A stretch of 64,000 nt of DNA from Flavobacteriales bacterium (GCA_020635795.1 JACJZD010000003.1:1-64000); one strand, 5' to 3'. Shown: positions 25,989-34,531, counted from the stretch's first letter. Program-made: numbers and translations. The notes: generated from the letters alone by a model not told the origin.

Positions 25989-26876
25989 ATGAAGACTGTT
26001 TTATATATTTTGTTGCTTGTTTTTACTAGTTCATGTGGGTTTAACAAGGTTTTTCTTGTACCAACAAAAATTAGTACAACACAACTTCCTTTTAAAACGG
26101 TTTACAACAAAAAAGCAGATACTTTAATTATAGAAAATAAAGAAACACTAAAACCGTATTTTAAAAATGTCGAAAACAAACCAATAGAAGTTGGTTATAG
26201 CATGGAAAGTTTTTTTATTGACAGCAAAAGTGGAAACAAATTACACGCCTGGGTTATTGCTAACGATTCTGTTTACAACGGAAAGAACATCATTTTTTTT
26301 CATGGCAATGCAGGTAATTTGGTTTCGCAACATAAAATGATGTTGCCTTTTGTAAAAGCTGGTTACAAGGTTTTTATGGCTGATTACAGTGGCTTTGGAT
26401 TTTCTACAGGAAAAGCCACGCGTAAAAATGTGTTAATGGATGGAAATGCTGCAATAACTTATTTTACCAATTTAGATGCTGACACAACGCACAAATGGAT
26501 AATTTATGGGCAATCGTTGGGAGGACATTTAACTCCAGTTGTAGCATTGGCTAACGAGCCATTAATTGATGGGATAATTGTAGAAGGTGCGTTTACCTCG
26601 CACCAAGATATTGGAGCAAACTCGGCTGGTTTTATTGCTCGTTTGCTTATAGCAGAAAAATACAGTGCTAAAAAAGCCATACAACAGTTTAAAAAACCAG
26701 TGTTGATTATACACAGTACGCACGACGAAATTATTCCTTACCATATGGGAGAAGAGCTATTTGAATTAGCTAACCAACCCAAACAATTTTACCAAGTAGA
26801 TAAATGCCACATTTGTGGGCCAGTTTATTTTGCTGAAAACATTTTACAAAAAATGGAGGAGCTTTTTGGGAAGTAA
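25989..26876 (+). CDS. Alpha/beta hydrolase, lipoprotein-like
   Basis: The frame is open from 25953, but that stretch lies inside the repeat end. The ATG at 25989 is preferred because it starts a clean lipoprotein signal (MKTVLYILLLVFTSSCG, Cys16). The 295-residue protein has the oxyanion-loop motif FFHGNAGNLVS, the nucleophile elbow GQSLGG (Ser176), an acid in HSTHDEIIP, and a probable catalytic His in KCHICGP. This layout resembles the BEM46/YfhR group of serine hydrolases, often of unknown substrate. It is probably anchored in the envelope. Confidence 0.85.
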   Translation: MKTVLYILLLVFTSSCGFNKVFLVPTKISTTQLPFKTVYNKKADTLIIENKETLKPYFKNVENKPIEVGYSMESFFIDSKSGNKLHAWVIANDSVYNGKNIIFFHGNAGNLVSQHKMMLPFVKAGYKVFMADYSGFGFSTGKATRKNVLMDGNAAITYFTNLDADTTHKWIIYGQSLGGHLTPVVALANEPLIDGIIVEGAFTSHQDIGANSAGFIARLLIAEKYSAKKAIQQFKKPVLIIHSTHDEIIPYHMGEELFELANQPKQFYQVDKCHICGPVYFAENILQKMEELFGK

Positions 26877-26898
26877 TGATTTTTTTGAACCCTCTGCG

Positions 26899-26923
26899 TC
26901 ATTCCTGCGTAGGCAGGAATCTA
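26899..26923. repeat. REP-like hairpin, copy 1
   Basis: ATTCCTGC (26901-26908) pairs perfectly with GCAGGAAT (26913-26920) around a GTAG loop, flanked by GTC and CT. The same 25-base unit occurs at 60093-60117 with 22 of 25 identities, differing in the loop. Confidence 0.7.
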
Positions 26924-27056
26924 GAACTTTTCATTCCTACTAATTCCGATTTTTTTCGGGATAGAAAAATGAAGTTGACCGCGAAGCAGCAACAATTCAT
27001 TGATTTAAAATAAATAGGGTTATTGTTAAATATCTTGTTTTTAGTTAATGTCATTG

Positions 27057-27114
27057 CCTCCGTTTGCGTCCTCACAAACGATAGTTGGTTTGTTTGTAAG
27101 GATACAAACAAAGG
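27057..27114. repeat. Long imperfect inverted repeat
   Basis: Two 23-base arms at 27057-27079 and 27092-27114 pair at 18 of 23 positions across a 12-base loop. Each arm itself holds a small GTTTG/CAAAC inverted repeat. It lies downstream of two convergent genes and could end transcription or be a dispersed intergenic repeat. Confidence 0.55.
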
Positions 27115-27133
27115 CTGATGGTTGTGTGGTATT

Positions 27134-27994
27134 TTATTTATTCATTTTAATTTCTATTATTGTATTCCATTTTCGTTGTGCAATGGTGTCGGAACCGTGA
27201 ATAGTCATTGAATCATATTGTTGTTGAAAAACACTCTCCATTTTAAAAAAATACTCTAATATCTTCTCTATCTTCTCAGGACCCTCTCCCCATTCTCTAT
27301 TAATGCTATCGACGGCTTCTCTTTTAAATGCTTCTTTTAAATTAAAATGACCTTGTTCGTGCTCTAATAATAAATAATCATAAATAGTATTAGAACTCTT
27401 TTTCCAAGAGCTATCAGGGATAACAACCGCTAAAAGAATCGCTGGAGGGTAATTGAATAATTTATTTGTTTTCCATCTATAATCTGTAGATATTAAGGCA
27501 CTATAAGGAGAATTATTATCTGGCTTACCTTTAAAAAATTCCCATGTAATATTAGGAGTCCATGTTCTATTATTATCGTTAAAATATTTTAAAATTGTAC
27601 TGTCTGGAGTTAATAATAAACCGAAATTAATTATTATAAGAAAAATACTAGTTGTTTTAATTTTTTCCCCGACATCATTTTTTACAGGGTTTAAATAGCT
27701 AATTACTCCAGAAATGATTAGGAAAATATTTATTAATACATTGTAATATACATATGATATTTTTAATGTAATTAAGATAAAAAGTAGGGATATTATGATT
27801 GAGTATATTGCGGTTTTATATTCAGATTTTGCTATGTAAATAATACATTTAATAAGATGATAAAATCCGAATAAAAATGGAATCAATATTAGTACAGTAT
27901 GTTTGCCTGGCCAATTTAGTATGCCCAACAGAACATGTAACCCTAGAGTAATAAATAGAAATAGAATGATATGTATAATTCCTTTTTGATTCAT
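27134..27994 (-). CDS. Multi-pass membrane protein with HEQGH motif (DUF922-like)
   Basis: I start this at the ATG at 27994 (286 residues); a TTG at 28036 would add 14. Residues 1-150 hold about four or five hydrophobic segments. The soluble C-terminal part contains LLLEHEQGHFNLKEAFKREA, an HExxH-type zinc site (HEQGH) followed by a second conserved-looking Glu. This resembles the DUF922-type group of Bacteroidota, in which such a motif is common, but protease activity is not established. The context (TerC and Nfu upstream on the same strand) gives no clue to substrate. Confidence 0.7.
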   Translation of the reverse strand: MNQKGIIHIILFLFITLGLHVLLGILNWPGKHTVLILIPFLFGFYHLIKCIIYIAKSEYKTAIYSIIISLLFILITLKISYVYYNVLINIFLIISGVISYLNPVKNDVGEKIKTTSIFLIIINFGLLLTPDSTILKYFNDNNRTWTPNITWEFFKGKPDNNSPYSALISTDYRWKTNKLFNYPPAILLAVVIPDSSWKKSSNTIYDYLLLEHEQGHFNLKEAFKREAVDSINREWGEGPEKIEKILEYFFKMESVFQQQYDSMTIHGSDTIAQRKWNTIIEIKMNK

Positions 27995-28049
27995 TCTAAT
28001 ACTACTGAAGTATATATTACTATCAAATCTAATCAAAAATGTTTTAAAA

Positions 28050-28757
28050 CTACTTCGATTTTTTCCTAGCTCTAATGTTAATTACTTCTACCACTAACGA
28101 GAAGAACACTGCAAAATAAATGTAGCCTTTTGGTACATGGGTATGAACCGCTTCAACTACCAACATAAAACCAATTAATATTAAAAACGAAAGTGCCAAT
28201 ATTTGTAAGGTTTGGTGTTTGTTTACAAAATCGCTAATGGCTTTAGCAAAAAGCATCATTACTATAATGGATAAGAAAACAGCAATAATCATTAAAACAA
28301 TTTCGTCGGTTAAACCCACAGCAGTTAATATAGAATCGAACGAGAAAATGATGTCTAATAAAACAATTTGAACAATGGCATTACTAAATGCTTTAGGTTT
28401 TTTCACTTCCATTTCGTGCTCGTCGCCTTCCATTTTGTGGTGTATTTCGGAGGTGCTTTTTGCAATTAAAAACAATCCGCCTACAGCTAAAATAATATCT
28501 CTCCAACTTAGTTTAAAGTCGTAAATGGTTAAAACGGGGTCGGTTAAACCTATTAGCCACGAAATTCCCAAAAGCAAAATAATTCGAACCACTAAAGCTA
28601 ATGATAAACCAATTATACGAGCTTTTGGCTGGTCTTCTTTAGGTAGTTTACCCGCAACTATAGAGATAAATATAATGTTGTCTATTCCTAAAACAATTTC
28701 TAAAAATGTTAGGGTTAATAACGCAATCCAAGTATCGAGCGATAAAAATAATTCCAT
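28050..28757 (-). CDS. TerC-family integral membrane protein (probable Mn2+/metal exporter)
   Basis: The 235-residue protein has about seven membrane segments and the two signature motifs of the family, EIVLGIDNIIF near residue 20 and DIIFSFDSILTAVG near residue 135, whose acidic residues are thought to bind the metal. A charged cytoplasmic loop with HHKMEGDEHEMEVKKP separates the halves. Several characterised TerC proteins protect against manganese excess or metallate exported enzymes; the ion here is inferred. No yybP-ykoY riboswitch is possible in the 8-base gap to the upstream gene. Confidence 0.9.
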   Translation of the reverse strand: MELFLSLDTWIALLTLTFLEIVLGIDNIIFISIVAGKLPKEDQPKARIIGLSLALVVRIILLLGISWLIGLTDPVLTIYDFKLSWRDIILAVGGLFLIAKSTSEIHHKMEGDEHEMEVKKPKAFSNAIVQIVLLDIIFSFDSILTAVGLTDEIVLMIIAVFLSIIVMMLFAKAISDFVNKHQTLQILALSFLILIGFMLVVEAVHTHVPKGYIYFAVFFSLVVEVINIRARKKSK

Positions 28758-28765
28758 TTTATGTA

Positions 28766-29395
28766 TTAGCCGTTAAGTGCAACAACTTCTTTTACTTCAG
28801 GTAACATGCTTTTTAGCAACGATTCGATACCATGTTTAAGTGTAACCGTAGATGAAGGACAACCACTGCAAGAACCTTTTAAAATTACTTTTACCACACC
28901 ATCAACATACGAGTCGAACTCTATTGCTCCGCCATCATTTTCAACAGCTGGTTTAATGTATTCTTCTAAAATTTCTACAATTTTAAGTTCAAAATCGCTC
29001 AAATCTTTACTAGAAATGTTTTCACTTGCTTTGTTTCCTGTTGGTTGAGTATCCTCGGTAGTTTCTTGGTCTAAAAAATCTTGGTTAATGGCAACAGCAT
29101 TTTCTGTGTTCATAAAGCCACTAATAAAATCACGCAATTCCATCATAATGTCTTGCCATTCAATTGCGTCGCTTTTGGTAATGGTTACATAGTTGGCTGA
29201 AATAAATACGCCATTCACAAAAGGAAAATTGAATAGTTTCTCAGCCAAAGGAGAAGGGCTTCCGATTCGTTGAGTAGCCAAAAATTCGTAAGACTTACCG
29301 TTTAACACCAACCATCTGTTAGAAACAAATTTCATGGTGTTTGGGTTTGGGGTCATTTCAGCGTAAAAAGTATATGGCGATTTTGTTTGTTCCAT
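28766..29395 (-). CDS. Nfu-type iron-sulfur cluster carrier protein
   Basis: The 209-residue protein has an Nfu N-terminal domain (TPNPNTMKFVSNR, residues about 15-100), a low-complexity linker (residues 110-130), and a C-terminal NifU-like domain with the cluster motif KGSCSGCPSSTVTLKHGIE near residues 173-191. The CxxC pair holds a bridging [4Fe-4S] or [2Fe-2S] cluster in a dimer for delivery to target enzymes. QueG, encoded 9 kb away, is an example of a client type. It lies 8 bases upstream of terC and may be co-transcribed with it. Confidence 0.93.
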   Translation of the reverse strand: MEQTKSPYTFYAEMTPNPNTMKFVSNRWLVLNGKSYEFLATQRIGSPSPLAEKLFNFPFVNGVFISANYVTITKSDAIEWQDIMMELRDFISGFMNTENAVAINQDFLDQETTEDTQPTGNKASENISSKDLSDFELKIVEILEEYIKPAVENDGGAIEFDSYVDGVVKVILKGSCSGCPSSTVTLKHGIESLLKSMLPEVKEVVALNG

Positions 29396-29440
29396 GGGTT
29401 ATTTTTATTGTAAAATTAAGCAAGAAATTGGTTTAAAAAC

Positions 29441-29468
29441 AAAAGGCTATCGATTTCGATAGCCTTTT
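29441..29468 (-). terminator. Intrinsic terminator after atpC
   Basis: AAAAGGCTATCGA (29441-29453) pairs perfectly with TCGATAGCCTTTT (29456-29468), a 13-bp stem with a minimal loop. On the minus strand it is followed by a T-rich tail (TTTTGTTTTT). It lies 22 bases past the atpC stop. The symmetric A/T flanks could also work in the other direction. Confidence 0.85.
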
Positions 29469-29490
29469 ATATATTTATTGTCTAGAATAA

Positions 29491-29724
29491 TTACTCAGCT
29501 AAAACAATGATTTTGTTATTGCTCATTTCAATAACGCCACCTTTCACATCAAAAAACAATTCTTTGTCGTTTTGCACAACTTTAATAGTACCTGCTTTTA
29601 ATGTAGAGATAATTGGAGCATGGTTTTCTAAAATACCAAACGAGCCATCAGAACCTGGTAAGTTAACTAAGCTAACTTCGCCTGAGTAGATGTTTTTTTC
29701 TGGGGTAATAATTTCTAAGTGCAT
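29491..29724 (-). CDS. atpC: F1Fo ATP synthase epsilon subunit, short form
   Basis: Epsilon links the F1 rotor to the c-ring and can inhibit ATP hydrolysis. The 77-residue protein carries only the N-terminal beta-sandwich domain (MHLEIITPEKNIYSGEVSLV, LPGSDGSFGILENHAPII). The C-terminal helical hairpin found in the usual 130-residue form is missing, so that mode of inhibition should be absent. Short forms are common in Flavobacteriia. It follows atpD by 50 bases. Confidence 0.94.
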   Translation of the reverse strand: MHLEIITPEKNIYSGEVSLVNLPGSDGSFGILENHAPIISTLKAGTIKVVQNDKELFFDVKGGVIEMSNNKIIVLAE

Positions 29725-29774
29725 CTTTTTAGTTATTTGTCATTGATTACTTCTGCCTTCGGACTTCCAGCTTT

Positions 29775-31277
29775 CTATACTTCAGCCAACATTTTTTTAC
29801 CTTTTTCAATAGCTTCTTCAATAGAACCTACAAGGTTAAATGCAGCTTCAGGATATTCATCTACTTTACCATCTAAAATCATGTTAAATCCTTTGATTGT
29901 ATCTTCAATAGAAACCAATACTCCTTTTAAACCTGTAAATTGTTCTGCTACGTGGAATGGTTGTGACAAGAAACGTTGTACACGTCTAGCTCTGTGAACC
30001 ACCAATTTATCATCTTCCGATAATTCGTCCATACCCAAAATAGCAATAATATCTTGTAATTGTTTGTATCGTTGTAAAGTTTCTTTAACTCGTTGAGCTG
30101 TTTCATAGTGTTCTTTACCAACAATATCAGCAGTTAAAATTCTAGAAGTAGAATCTAACGGGTCAACAGCTGGGTAAATACCTAACTCAGCAATTTTACG
30201 AGAAAGTACTGTAGTAGCATCTAAGTGAGCAAAAGTTGTAGCAGGAGCAGGGTCAGTTAAATCATCCGCAGGTACGTAAACTGCTTGTACCGACGTAATA
30301 GAACCTGATTTAGTTGAAGTAATACGCTCTTGCATCGCACCCATTTCAGACGCTAAAGTTGGTTGGTAACCTACCGCAGATGGCATACGACCTAATAAAG
30401 CCGATACCTCAGAACCTGCTTGTGTAAATCTAAAAATGTTGTCGATAAAGAATAGGATATCTTTTCCTTTTCCGTCGCCATCACCATCTCTAAAATATTC
30501 AGCTAAGGTTAAACCAGATAAAGCAACCCTTGCTCTTGCACCTGGAGGCTCATTCATTTGACCAAAAACTAATGTTGCCATTGATTCTTCCATTCCAGCT
30601 TTATCTACTTTAGACAAATCCCATCCGCCTTTTTCCATAGAATGTTTGAATTCTTCGCCGTATTTAATTACGCCAGATTCAATCATCTCTCTTAATAAAT
30701 CGTTTCCTTCTCTAGTTCTTTCACCAACCCCAGCAAATACAGATAAACCTGAGTGACCTTTAGCAATGTTGTTGATTAACTCCATGATTAATACAGTTTT
30801 ACCAACACCAGCACCACCAAATAAACCAATTTTACCACCTTTTGAATAAGGCTCAATTAAATCGATTACTTTAATACCTGTAAATAAAACTTCGGTAGAA
30901 GTTGATAAATCTTCAAATTTAGGTGGTTCTCTGTGAATGGGTAAACCATTTGCTTTGTCAACAACCCCTATACCGTCAATAGCTTCTCCAACTACGTTAA
31001 ATAATCTTCCTCTAATTTTTTCGCCAATAGGCATAATAATAGGAGCACCAGTTGCAACTACTTCCATTCCTCTTCTTAAACCATCACTTGCATCCATTGC
31101 AATAGTTCTAATAGTGTTTTCTCCTACGTGTTTCTGACATTCAAGAATGATTTTTTGACCATTCTCTTTAGTAATTACTAATGAATCTAAGATGTTTGGA
31201 AGAGTTTGTCCGTTCTCAAAACTTACGTCGATAACTGGTCCGATGATTTGAGTTATTTTACCGTGTGTTGTTGACAT
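29775..31277 (-). CDS. atpD: F1Fo ATP synthase beta subunit
   Basis: Beta carries the catalytic nucleotide sites of F1. The 500-residue protein has the P-loop GGAGVGKTVLIMEL, the GERTREGND motif with the catalytic Glu, and the signature PAVDPLDSTSR. It forms a two-gene unit with atpC; the remaining ATP synthase genes are not in the window, a split that is common in Bacteroidota. A good minus-strand promoter lies about 50 bases upstream. Confidence 0.99.
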   Translation of the reverse strand: MSTTHGKITQIIGPVIDVSFENGQTLPNILDSLVITKENGQKIILECQKHVGENTIRTIAMDASDGLRRGMEVVATGAPIIMPIGEKIRGRLFNVVGEAIDGIGVVDKANGLPIHREPPKFEDLSTSTEVLFTGIKVIDLIEPYSKGGKIGLFGGAGVGKTVLIMELINNIAKGHSGLSVFAGVGERTREGNDLLREMIESGVIKYGEEFKHSMEKGGWDLSKVDKAGMEESMATLVFGQMNEPPGARARVALSGLTLAEYFRDGDGDGKGKDILFFIDNIFRFTQAGSEVSALLGRMPSAVGYQPTLASEMGAMQERITSTKSGSITSVQAVYVPADDLTDPAPATTFAHLDATTVLSRKIAELGIYPAVDPLDSTSRILTADIVGKEHYETAQRVKETLQRYKQLQDIIAILGMDELSEDDKLVVHRARRVQRFLSQPFHVAEQFTGLKGVLVSIEDTIKGFNMILDGKVDEYPEAAFNLVGSIEEAIEKGKKMLAEV

Positions 31278-31322
31278 TTGTATATATATTTTAATGTGTT
31301 AATGTCTGTTTTAAATTGGCTG

Positions 31323-31353
31323 CAAAAGTAAAATATTTTATTTAATTACTAAA
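31323..31353 (-). promoter_or_regulatory. Promoter of atpD-atpC
   Basis: Read on the minus strand, TTTA (31353-31350) is followed after 19 bases by TACTTTTG (31330-31323), a full match to the -7 consensus TAnnTTTG with a near-consensus -33. The inferred start would leave a leader of about 40 bases. Confidence 0.65.
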
Positions 31354-31455
31354 GCATAATGAATAATATTATTTTTATAAAATTAAAATCATTTTAATAG
31401 TGATATTTGCAGTCGAATTTGGTACAGAAAAAACCCAAAATTACAGTCTGATTTA

Positions 31456-32382
31456 ATGAATGTTTACCGTCATATTAATGAGTTTTCGTCAAAAAAAAAT
31501 GTAGTGATAACTACAGGTACTTTTGATGGGGTTCATTTGGGACATAAAAAAATAATTGAGCAGGTTGTTTCTGCCGCAAAAAAAATAAGTGGAGAATCGG
31601 TTATTTTAACTTTTTTTCCTCATCCTCGAATGGTGTTGTACCCAGAAAGCAATGATTTAAAGTTATTAAATACCATTGATGAACGAATTGAACTCTTAAA
31701 AGATTCTGGAATCGACCATTTAATTATTCACCCATTTTCGATGGAGTTTTCAAGAATTACTTCGCTTGATTTTGTTCGGGATATTTTAGTAAATAAACTG
31801 AATACCAAACGATTGGTTATTGGATATGACCATCATTTTGGTAAAAATCGAGAAGGTTCTTTTCAGCACTTAAAAGAGTATGGACCACTTTATGGCTTTG
31901 AAGTGGAAGAAATTCCAGCGCAGGAAATACAACAGATTAACATCAGTTCTACAAAGATTCGCAACTCTTTATTAATAGGTGAAATTAGGGCGGCAAATCA
32001 ATTTTTAGGGTATCCTTATTTTATTAATGGAACAGTTGTTGATGGTGATAAGATAGGAAGAGAATTAGGGTTTCCAACTGCAAACATAAAAGTTGACGAA
32101 GCTTATAAGTTGATTCCTGGTAACGGTGTTTATGCAGTTAAAGTTAATATCGAACAACAAAGTTTTACAGGCATGTTAAATGTAGGTAATAGACCTACGT
32201 TAAATGGAGAAGAAGAAACCATTGAAGTAAATATCTTTAATTTTAACGAACAGATTTACAATAAACCTATTCGTATAGAGTTTTTTGAGAAGATAAGAAA
32301 CGAGATTAAATTTAACGAGTTATCCGAATTACAACAACAATTAAATAATGACAAACAAAAAGTACAACAACTATTTTCTTAG
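31456..32382 (+). CDS. ribF: Bifunctional riboflavin kinase / FAD synthetase
   Basis: RibF makes FMN and then FAD from riboflavin. The 308-residue protein has an N-terminal nucleotidyltransferase domain (GTFDGVHLGHKKIIEQ near residue 22; SSTKIRNSL) and a C-terminal flavokinase domain (GDKIGRELGFPTANIKV, PGNGVYAVKV, NVGNRPT). Flavin users in the window include HemJ/UbiX-type enzymes. The LRR gene begins 35 bases before its stop in another frame. Confidence 0.97.
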   Translation: MNVYRHINEFSSKKNVVITTGTFDGVHLGHKKIIEQVVSAAKKISGESVILTFFPHPRMVLYPESNDLKLLNTIDERIELLKDSGIDHLIIHPFSMEFSRITSLDFVRDILVNKLNTKRLVIGYDHHFGKNREGSFQHLKEYGPLYGFEVEEIPAQEIQQINISSTKIRNSLLIGEIRAANQFLGYPYFINGTVVDGDKIGRELGFPTANIKVDEAYKLIPGNGVYAVKVNIEQQSFTGMLNVGNRPTLNGEEETIEVNIFNFNEQIYNKPIRIEFFEKIRNEIKFNELSELQQQLNNDKQKVQQLFS

Positions 32383-32965
32383 CATCATCTTCGTGTTGGT
32401 TTGTTCAATCCATGCTCAGTCGCAGGTTTTTGATTACAAATCGCTTGATACCATACCTGAGTTAACGTTAGAGCAAGCCTTAAAAAAAGACCCCTTAACT
32501 GTTTATCGACTTGATTTAAAACGACAAAAGTTGGTTGATTTGCCTGAGAGCATAACACAATTTAAAAATCTACAAACCTTAGATGTTAGTAAAAACAAAC
32601 TAAAACATTTTCCATCCTTAATTGTTAAGTTTAAGTTTTTACAGAACCTGAATATATCCGACAATAAAATTGATGCTGTACCTGCCGAAATAGGGGATTT
32701 GATATACTTGAAAGAGTTTAGTGCAAATCAAACTGAAATTTCTACCTTACCTGCTGAAATTGGTAAGCTAAAAGAGTTGAAATATTTGGATGTTTGGGGC
32801 TCGAACTTAGCCTCGTTTCCCGAAGAAATTAGTCAACTACAAGAAACACTCAAAGAGATAGACATGCGCGTGATAATGATGAGTGATGCCGAGCATAAAA
32901 AAATTAAGGAATTGCTTCCAACCACTAAAATCCATTTTTCTAAATCGTGTAATTGCGGTTTCTAA
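32348..32965 (+). CDS. Exported leucine-rich-repeat protein
   Basis: The 205-residue protein starts with a signal peptide (MTNKKYNNYFLSIIFVLVCS, cleavage probably after SIHAQS). Residues about 50-170 hold five or so leucine-rich repeats of the LPxxIxxLxxLxxLDxSxNxL type, for example LPESITQFKNLQTLDVSKNK and LPAEIGKLKELKYLDVWGSN. The C-terminus is SKSCNCGF. Such repeats usually bind proteins. The ATG lies inside the ribF end (35-base overlap), and no later start would keep the signal peptide, so the overlap is probably real. Confidence 0.85.
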   Translation: MTNKKYNNYFLSIIFVLVCSIHAQSQVFDYKSLDTIPELTLEQALKKDPLTVYRLDLKRQKLVDLPESITQFKNLQTLDVSKNKLKHFPSLIVKFKFLQNLNISDNKIDAVPAEIGDLIYLKEFSANQTEISTLPAEIGKLKELKYLDVWGSNLASFPEEISQLQETLKEIDMRVIMMSDAEHKKIKELLPTTKIHFSKSCNCGF

Positions 32966-32983
32966 CTATATTATTTACTTTTG
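32952..32983 (+). promoter_or_regulatory. Promoter of the 33.0-kb exported protein gene
   Basis: ATTG (32952-32955) is followed after 20 bases by TACTTTTG (32976-32983), a full -7 match. The -33 element lies within the end of the LRR gene. A 14-base palindrome sits at the expected start site. Confidence 0.6.
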
Positions 32984-32988
32984 TTCAC

Positions 32989-33002
32989 AACCTTTAAAGG
33001 TT
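32989..33002. promoter_or_regulatory. Palindrome at the expected transcription start (possible operator)
   Basis: AACCTTTAAAGGTT is a perfect 14-base palindrome six bases past the -7 box. It could be an operator for a dimeric regulator or a short 5' hairpin of the mRNA; nothing in the sequence decides. Confidence 0.35.
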
Positions 33003-33024
33003 TATCATCGTTTAAGTATAGTTA

Positions 33025-33645
33025 ATGAGGGAGAGGTATTATATCATTTTTGTATTAGTAGCAATGATTTGTGCAAAGAGTTCTTTTGCTCAAGATGAAT
33101 TGTTGTTTCTAAATGGTAAGGAATTAAAAGGAGAAATACTTAATGTTACTAATTATGAAATTACCTTTAAAGACCTTAAAGGTAAAGAAATGGTTATAGA
33201 CAACTACAGGGTGTTTTCTTACCATAAAAATAATAAAGAAACGCTTACTTATAAATATGATACTTTAGAGGGTAATTTTTTAAAAGAACAAGACATGAGA
33301 ATGTTTGTTTATGGCGAAAAGGATGCGTACAAATCATACCATTCAAGATTTTCGAATGCAATGGGGTTTGCGGCAGGAGGTGTTGCAGGCTATTTTATGC
33401 ATAAGGAACAAGCGTTTATATATGCAGCTGCGCCATTAATTTATACTACCTTTACATTGCCTTTCTCAACATCAGTAAAACAAAAAAGGTTGTCTGATTT
33501 GCAATTCTTAAAAGAGGACGAATATTTACGTGGGCACGAACGTGTAGCTCGAAGCAAGCGTACTCAAAATGCACTTAAAAGTAGTTTTTTGGGTATGGGA
33601 GCAGGATTTTTAATTAGTTTTTTAGTGAACGGAAATTCTAATTAA
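33025..33645 (+). CDS. Exported protein of unknown function with two C-terminal hydrophobic segments
   Basis: The 206-residue protein has a signal peptide (MRERYYIIFVLVAMICAKSS, likely cleaved before QDELL). A beta-rich domain follows (LLFLNGKELKGEILNVTNYE) that resembles domains that read surface features in other Bacteroidota hypothetical proteins. Two hydrophobic stretches (FAAGGVAGYFM to PLIYTTFTLPF, and FLGMGAGFLISFLV at the C-terminus) suggest membrane attachment. I do not recognise a characterised family. It has its own promoter and is followed 10 bases later by the UbiA-like gene. Confidence 0.75.
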   Translation: MRERYYIIFVLVAMICAKSSFAQDELLFLNGKELKGEILNVTNYEITFKDLKGKEMVIDNYRVFSYHKNNKETLTYKYDTLEGNFLKEQDMRMFVYGEKDAYKSYHSRFSNAMGFAAGGVAGYFMHKEQAFIYAAAPLIYTTFTLPFSTSVKQKRLSDLQFLKEDEYLRGHERVARSKRTQNALKSSFLGMGAGFLISFLVNGNSN

Positions 33646-33655
33646 TTTCATTCCA

Positions 33656-34531
33656 TTGAGGTCATTAATTTTTTTAATAAGAAGTATCGTTTACAGCAAT
33701 TTATTTGTTTCGCTTTGTATAACCTTGTTAGCTCACCAAACTTTTCTAATACTTCAAATTCCACAAGCAGAATCGTTTAATGTTTTAGCACTTATTTTTT
33801 GTTCTACATTTTTTACTTACAATTTTCAGCGTATTTATAGGTTAAGAAGTGTTGAATTATTAGGTAAACTTATTGGTATAAGGTTAGGCTGGATTATTCG
33901 TAACAGAAAACGATTGTTTTTTGCATCCGTCTTGTCGTTGATTTTGAGTATTTATTTTTTGTTTCAACTAAGTTTGAATGTGTTTTTATTAATTATTCCA
34001 TTGGCATTGTTTTCTGTGTTATATGTTATTCCAGTTTTTCCACAAAAAAAAGCCATTCGAGATTTGCCTTTTGCCAAAATATTTGTGATTTCAATTGTTT
34101 GGTCGGTAGTTATGGTCGCCATTCCTGTAGTAAATTTTAGTGGATTTGAGGGCTTAACTAATAGCTCTTTTTTGATGTTATTGTTGGAACAGTTTCTTTT
34201 TATTTTAGCGATTACCTTGCCTTTTGATGTGCGCGATTTAAGGTACGATATGGAATCTAATATAAAAACAATACCATCATATATAGGTATTAAAAACACC
34301 ATTACCTTGTCGCATGGTTTATTGGTTTTGGTGTTTGCTCTAAAATGGATTCAATATGCCTATTTAGGACAGTTAAACTTATCTCAACTTATTGCTACAG
34401 GAGTAACAATTTTTCTTTCAGGATTTATTATCGCTTTTACTTCGCATCGTAGAGCCGAATTGTTTTTTTCTGGCTTTGTTGATGGCACAATGATAATAAT
34501 GTATTTAGGAATGCTTATTTTAGAATACTAA
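33656..34531 (+). CDS. UbiA-like polytopic membrane protein, first Asp motif missing
   Basis: The 291-residue protein starts at TTG 33656 (MRSLIFLIRSIVYSNLFVSL); no ATG occurs for far downstream and the gap to the upstream gene is 10 bases. About eight or nine membrane helices are seen. The second UbiA-type motif is present as LPFDVRDLRYDMESNIKTIP (DxxxD), but at the place of the first NDxxDxxxD motif I read FTYNFQRIYRLRS, without acidic residues. Prenyl-diphosphate chemistry by the usual two-magnesium route is therefore doubtful. Its stop interlocks with the convergent hemJ stop. Confidence 0.7.
   Translation: MRSLIFLIRSIVYSNLFVSLCITLLAHQTFLILQIPQAESFNVLALIFCSTFFTYNFQRIYRLRSVELLGKLIGIRLGWIIRNRKRLFFASVLSLILSIYFLFQLSLNVFLLIIPLALFSVLYVIPVFPQKKAIRDLPFAKIFVISIVWSVVMVAIPVVNFSGFEGLTNSSFLMLLLEQFLFILAITLPFDVRDLRYDMESNIKTIPSYIGIKNTITLSHGLLVLVFALKWIQYAYLGQLNLSQLIATGVTIFLSGFIIAFTSHRRAELFFSGFVDGTMIIMYLGMLILEY

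Larger units (their letters stand above)
26877..27133. other. Repeat-rich gap between convergent genes
   Basis: This 257-base gap separates the convergent hydrolase and the 27.1-kb membrane protein gene. It holds a REP-like hairpin (26899-26923), a T-rich hairpin with arms TCCGA and TCGGGA near 26946-26962, and a long imperfect inverted repeat (27057-27114). Frames seen across it follow the repeats and look non-coding. No clear terminator for either gene was found apart from these hairpins. Confidence 0.6.

Noticed and set aside
26899..27111. Minus-strand 70-codon frame in the gap after the hydrolase gene
   Set aside because: It is made of the repeats themselves, with no protein-like composition or start context.
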